This document shows positions 61,075-64,000 of a stretch of 64,000 nt of DNA, piece by piece (the stretch's first letter is position 1; every line of letters starts with the position of its first letter). The position numbers and the translations under genes are program-made. The DNA comes from an uncultured Acidimicrobiales bacterium (GTDB lineage Bacteria > Actinomycetota > Acidimicrobiia > Acidimicrobiales > SZUA-35): the NCBI GenBank assembly GCA_937997485.1, contig CALKTH010000031.1:36202-100201 (forward strand), in the 5' to 3' direction. Under the pieces are notes generated by a model that ran no database searches, was not told the DNA's origin, and saw only the letters and a program-made list of their open reading frames with translations.

Positions 61075-62000
61075 TGACTGCTGTTGAGTCCACCACCGCC
61101 AAATCCGCCAATGGGATGACCGAAACGCTGGTGACCATTCAGGTCGACGGGCGACCGGTCTCCATCCCCGAGGGCGGCACGATTCTCGATGCATGCTCGA
61201 AGGCCGGGGTTTCCACTCCCACCCTTTGCTACGCCGAGAATCTCACTCCGGTGAACGTGTGCCGAGTCTGTGTTGTCGAGGTCGAAAACTCTCGCACGCT
61301 CGTGCCGTCCTGCTCTCGAGTGGCCGAAGAGGGCATGGTCGTGCAGACCGACTCCGAGCGAGTCCGCCACAGCCGCAAGATGGTGATCGAGTTCCTCGAC
61401 ACCAGCGTCGATCTCAGCCAAACCACCGCTCCCACGTCGAACGAAGCGGGCGGTCGCAACCTCGCTGATTGGGCCGCCGAGTACGGGGCCGATTCTTCTC
61501 GCTACGGCCCCGCGCCACAGACGATGGACGAAGAGGTCAAGATCCAGGACAACCTCTACATCCGTGACTACGACAAGTGCGTGCTTTGCTACAAGTGCGT
61601 CGAGGCGTGCGGCGATGACGCCCAGCACACCTTCGCCATTGCGGTCAGTGGACGCGGATTCGGCGCTCGGATCTCCACTGAGTTTGATGTCTCGCTGCCC
61701 GACTCCGCCTGCGTCTACTGCGGCAACTGCGTGGCGGTGTGCCCCACCAACGCACTGCAATTCAAGACCGAGTTCGATCTGCGTGAAGCGAACAACTGGC
61801 GGGAAGAAGAGCAGTCCGTCACCCGGACCGTGTGCTCGTACTGCGGTGTCGGCTGCAACCTCGAACTCCACGTGCAAGACGACACGATCGTGAAGGTCAC
61901 CAGCCCCAACGATCACTCCGTCACCAGCGGCCACCTCTGCATCAAGGGCCGCTTCGGCTGGCAATACGTGCAGCCCACGATTCAGCGCAAGCCGTCCTAG
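61074..62000 (+). CDS. Detached N-terminal Fe-S part of formate dehydrogenase alpha subunit
   Basis: A 308-residue iron-sulfur protein. Domains: 2Fe-2S ferredoxin (about 14-90; CYAENLTPVNVCRVCVVEVE, then VPSC), a stretch where NuoG/FdhA proteins have the His/Cys3 4Fe-4S cluster but where no Cys is present (DTSVDLSQTTAPTSNEAGG), two 4Fe-4S clusters (CVLCYKCVEACGDDAQ; CVYCGNCVAVCPTNAL), then a molybdopterin-enzyme 4Fe-4S domain CSYCGVGCNLELHV ending HLCIKGRFGWQYVQ. That ending is where a normal FdhA continues into the sequence that opens the gene at 57348. The protein therefore supplies the missing electron chain of FdhA. Confidence 0.9.
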   Translation: MTAVESTTAKSANGMTETLVTIQVDGRPVSIPEGGTILDACSKAGVSTPTLCYAENLTPVNVCRVCVVEVENSRTLVPSCSRVAEEGMVVQTDSERVRHSRKMVIEFLDTSVDLSQTTAPTSNEAGGRNLADWAAEYGADSSRYGPAPQTMDEEVKIQDNLYIRDYDKCVLCYKCVEACGDDAQHTFAIAVSGRGFGARISTEFDVSLPDSACVYCGNCVAVCPTNALQFKTEFDLREANNWREEEQSVTRTVCSYCGVGCNLELHVQDDTIVKVTSPNDHSVTSGHLCIKGRFGWQYVQPTIQRKPS

Positions 62001-62014
62001 CTCTCCCCCTCCCC

Positions 62015-62080
62015 CTCTCCTCTCGCGGCACCGTTGAGTGTCGCCAGGGCGACAACGAACGGTGCACGAGAGAGGGAGAG
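62015..62080. terminator. Three-tier inverted repeat, probable bidirectional terminator
   Basis: Outer CTCTCG/CGAGAG arms (62020-62025 and 62067-62072) enclose perfect arms GCACCGTT (62028-62035) and AACGGTGC (62058-62065), which enclose TGTCGCC/GGCGACA (62039-62045 and 62048-62054). It lies between the end of the formate dehydrogenase operon and a convergent gene. Confidence 0.7.
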
Positions 62081-62083
62081 GTC

Positions 62084-62401
62084 TCAGCTCCCGACGGGGC
62101 CGAAGGGGAAGGCGTTGCTCACGGAGTCGTCCAGGATGATATTGACGTCGCCTGGCTCGAGGAGCTGCCCGTTCGGCTCGAGGTCCACGGAGTAGGCCCG
62201 GTGGGTGTGGGCCCCAACCGCTGCTTCACAAAGCGGAACCACGGGCAGCGGAAACTCGAAACGGCCATCGTCGCCAGTAGTGAAGGTCCATGACTCCCGT
62301 TCGCCATCGAGGGTCTCGTAGGCGAACCAAACCTCGATCCCATGCACACGAGTGCGATGGTTCAGGCTGAGGAGTTGTCCGGTCAGGCTGTTCTCGGTCA
62401 C
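62084..62401 (-). CDS. Small beta-rich hypothetical protein
   Basis: A 105-residue protein (MTENSLTGQLLSLNHRTRVH) whose pattern TGDDGRFEFPLPVVPLCEAA resembles carboxypeptidase-regulatory or transthyretin-like small beta-sandwich domains. There is no signal peptide. It is convergent with the formate dehydrogenase operon. No function can be assigned. Confidence 0.55.
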   Translation of the reverse strand: MTENSLTGQLLSLNHRTRVHGIEVWFAYETLDGERESWTFTTGDDGRFEFPLPVVPLCEAAVGAHTHRAYSVDLEPNGQLLEPGDVNIILDDSVSNAFPFGPVGS

Positions 62402-62545
62402 CCAAACTCAGCGTCAGCCTCTCCCCGAGAGTTCCCGACTCGATTCAGAAATCCGAGCAGTGGGCGCGTGCACGTCGCGGTCTCGTGCCTGATCGAGGGC
62501 GCGTTCGTCGCCGAGCATCGGGGTCATCCGTTCTAAGATCAGCCG

Positions 62546-63055
62546 ATGGCGACGTGGACGTGTCCGGAGTGCAAACGTCAGTTCGGGAAGCAGAAACAGG
62601 GGCACATGTGTCGCGCCGGCGTCACGCTCGAAGAGGCGTTCGAAGCGGGCCGACCCGAGCTCGAGGCCATCTTTCACCGCATCCACGATCACGTCTCGCA
62701 ACTGCCTGACGGCGAACTGATTGTCGACCCGCTCGACGCCGGAATCATGTTCAAGAACGGGCCCATGTTCTGCATGCTCCGCAGCATGAAGAAGTGGGTG
62801 GCTGTGCAGTTCGTACTCGCCCGCAAACTCGAGTCGAGCCGCCTCTCCCGCAAGGTCTCGCCGTTTCAAGGCAAGTTCCCTCATGTGGTCAATGTCGACG
62901 ACGTCGAGATGATCGACGATGAGTTCCTCGACTGGATCACCGAGGCCTTCTACTTCAAGACTCCTGGGCTTCGGCCGGACGACATCGGCGAGCAGGGCGG
63001 CGACGGGATGGTTCCGGACGATCTCGATCCCGACGAGATGGATCTCGATCTCTGA
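62546..63055 (+). CDS. DUF5655-like protein with N-terminal zinc finger
   Basis: A 169-residue protein. WTCPECKRQFGKQKQGHMC looks like a small CxxC-H-C zinc site. The rest (LDAGIMFKNGPMFCMLRSMK, KWVAVQFVLARKLESSRLSR, DEFLDWITEAFYF) follows the DUF5655 pattern, a fold of unknown activity found alone or with endonuclease-like domains. The C-terminus is Asp-rich (DDLDPDEMDLDL). Function unknown. Confidence 0.68.
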   Translation: MATWTCPECKRQFGKQKQGHMCRAGVTLEEAFEAGRPELEAIFHRIHDHVSQLPDGELIVDPLDAGIMFKNGPMFCMLRSMKKWVAVQFVLARKLESSRLSRKVSPFQGKFPHVVNVDDVEMIDDEFLDWITEAFYFKTPGLRPDDIGEQGGDGMVPDDLDPDEMDLDL

Positions 63056-63112
63056 CCTCCCGCCACCTACGCTCGGGCTCCGAAGCAAACACGAGACTGA
63101 GCGGGGAACCTC

Positions 63113-64000
63113 ATGGCAACAAGCGACGCAGCAGCGAAGGTCGGCATGAGCCCGAGCCGACTCGACCGCATCGAGCCGGGCCTGCAGCCGTTCATCGATC
63201 ACGGCACGATTGCTGGCTGCGTCACGCTTGTGGCCCGGCAAGGCGAGACCGTTCACCGGAGCGCGCTCGGCCACCGTGATCGTGAGGCGGGCGTCGCCAT
63301 GACCGACGACACGATCTTTCGCATCTATTCCATGACCAAGCCGGTTGTCTGCACCGCACTGATGCTTCTGTTCGAAGAGGGCCGCTTCGACCTGGACGCT
63401 CCCGTCGCCGCCTACATCCCGGCGTTCGCCGAGACCCAGGTGTTCGCTGAAGACGGCTCGCTCGTTCCCCAGGCGGCTCCCATGACCATCCGGCACGTGC
63501 TGACCCACACCAGCGGGCTGACGTACGACTTCATGGAGGACAACCCGGCCGCCGCGCTGTACCGCGAGGCCCGGATCATGAACGACGCAAGTCGCACGCT
63601 GGCCGAGTGCATCGATGCTCTTGCGGCGATCCCTCTGGCGTTCCAACCGGGAGCGAAGTGGCACTACAGCGTCGGCTCCGACGTCGTTGGTCGTCTCGTC
63701 GAGGTGATCAGCGGTCAGAGTTTGCAGCGTTTCCTGGCCGAACGGATCTTCGAGCCGTTGGGCATGGAGGACACTGGATTCACCGTGCCCGACGCCGACC
63801 TCGACCGACTCTCGGCCATGTACGGCGTGCCGGACCTGATCGGTCGTGACTTCTCAGCAACGGCGCTGGTCACAGCGATGCTGACCGGCGTCAACGAGCG
63901 GCAAGACGTGAGCGAGACCTACCCAACAGACAGTGCGACCTGGGCCCGCGGTGGGCTCGGTCTCTTTTCCACTGCCGACGACTATCTCCGGTTTGCCGTC
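63113..64000 (+). CDS. Serine hydrolase of the beta-lactamase class C / family VIII esterase type, C-terminus cut by window edge
   Basis: From ATG 63113 an open frame of 296 residues runs off the window. It has the catalytic SMTK (S-x-x-K) in FRIYSMTKPVVCTALMLLFE, the RHVLTHTSGLTYDF segment, and the second-motif Tyr in KWHYSVGSDVVGRLVEVISG. No signal peptide is visible, favouring a cytoplasmic esterase over a periplasmic beta-lactamase. The third motif should lie beyond the right edge. GGGGAA lies about 4 bases upstream of the start. Confidence 0.85.
   Translation, partial: MATSDAAAKVGMSPSRLDRIEPGLQPFIDHGTIAGCVTLVARQGETVHRSALGHRDREAGVAMTDDTIFRIYSMTKPVVCTALMLLFEEGRFDLDAPVAAYIPAFAETQVFAEDGSLVPQAAPMTIRHVLTHTSGLTYDFMEDNPAAALYREARIMNDASRTLAECIDALAAIPLAFQPGAKWHYSVGSDVVGRLVEVISGQSLQRFLAERIFEPLGMEDTGFTVPDADLDRLSAMYGVPDLIGRDFSATALVTAMLTGVNERQDVSETYPTDSATWARGGLGLFSTADDYLRFAV

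Noticed and set aside
59812..61194. 460-codon minus-strand open frame inside the NuoEF-like gene
   Set aside because: Antisense to unmistakable NuoF motifs; no credible start or homology pattern.
62414..63664. 416-codon minus-strand open frame opposite the DUF5655 and serine hydrolase genes
   Set aside because: It runs across two recognisable genes and their gap, and its composition is that of a mirror frame.

Overview
The window reads as chromosomal DNA of a high-GC actinobacterium, with an Acidimicrobiia/Ilumatobacter-like lineage as my best inference. Supporting signs are frequent GTG starts, ATGA/TGATG start-stop overlaps, promoters placed for leaderless transcripts, a 13E12-type DUF222/HNH gene, an LPXTG surface protein and a PknG/GlnX-type signalling set. 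No rRNA, convincing tRNA, CRISPR array or intact transposon was seen.

Layout. 0-5 kb: a GntR/FCD regulator (cut by the window edge) diverges from a dimethylglycine/sarcosine dehydrogenase-like flavoprotein followed by etfBA, a demethylation and electron-transfer cassette. 5-11.5 kb (minus): LPNTG surface protein, small membrane protein, group II PLP decarboxylase, and a PotD-type lipoprotein translationally coupled to a four-TM GlnX-like membrane protein. 11.7-20.6 kb: HNH protein, then a five-gene coupled operon of coiled-coil protein, PknG kinase, PP2C phosphatase, vWA and FHA proteins, three of them with zinc ribbons. 20.6-27.6 kb: small conserved proteins, a DHA2 exporter, an ApbE flavinylation cluster and a pirin. 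27.6-29.3 kb: remnant of an integrated element (broken tyrosine integrase between near-identical ~20-bp direct repeats). 29.3-31.3 kb: a MerR-controlled operon whose last gene is an AhpD-like selenoprotein. 31-39 kb: ankyrin protein, RNase Z, PolX, GH5 enzyme, methyltransferase, secreted esterase. 39.3-41 kb: arsenic cluster (ArsR, ArsI, aquaporin). 41-57 kb: ECF sigma/anti-sigma pair, phospholipase-D enzyme, response regulator and two histidine kinases, MFS, aquaporin, ProS, CAP-domain protein. 57.3-62 kb: selenocysteine formate dehydrogenase with the alpha subunit split over two genes. 62-64 kb: small proteins and a serine hydrolase cut by the right edge.

The main discovery is that the genome appears to use selenocysteine. 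Two genes look broken by TGA, but in each the TGA sits exactly at the catalytic redox residue of the family (CNRT-U-HAPS in formate dehydrogenase, CFY-U-TTAH in the AhpD-like protein), the frame continues with family homology, and a hairpin with GU in its loop follows at the expected distance. The AhpD-like selenoprotein forms an apparent operon with a cysteine-rich MerR/SoxR-like regulator and a small CC-motif protein, under a promoter with a 19-bp spacer and a SoxR-box-like dyad. A second system of interest is a possible polyamine-type variant of the GlnH-GlnX-PknG sensing pathway.
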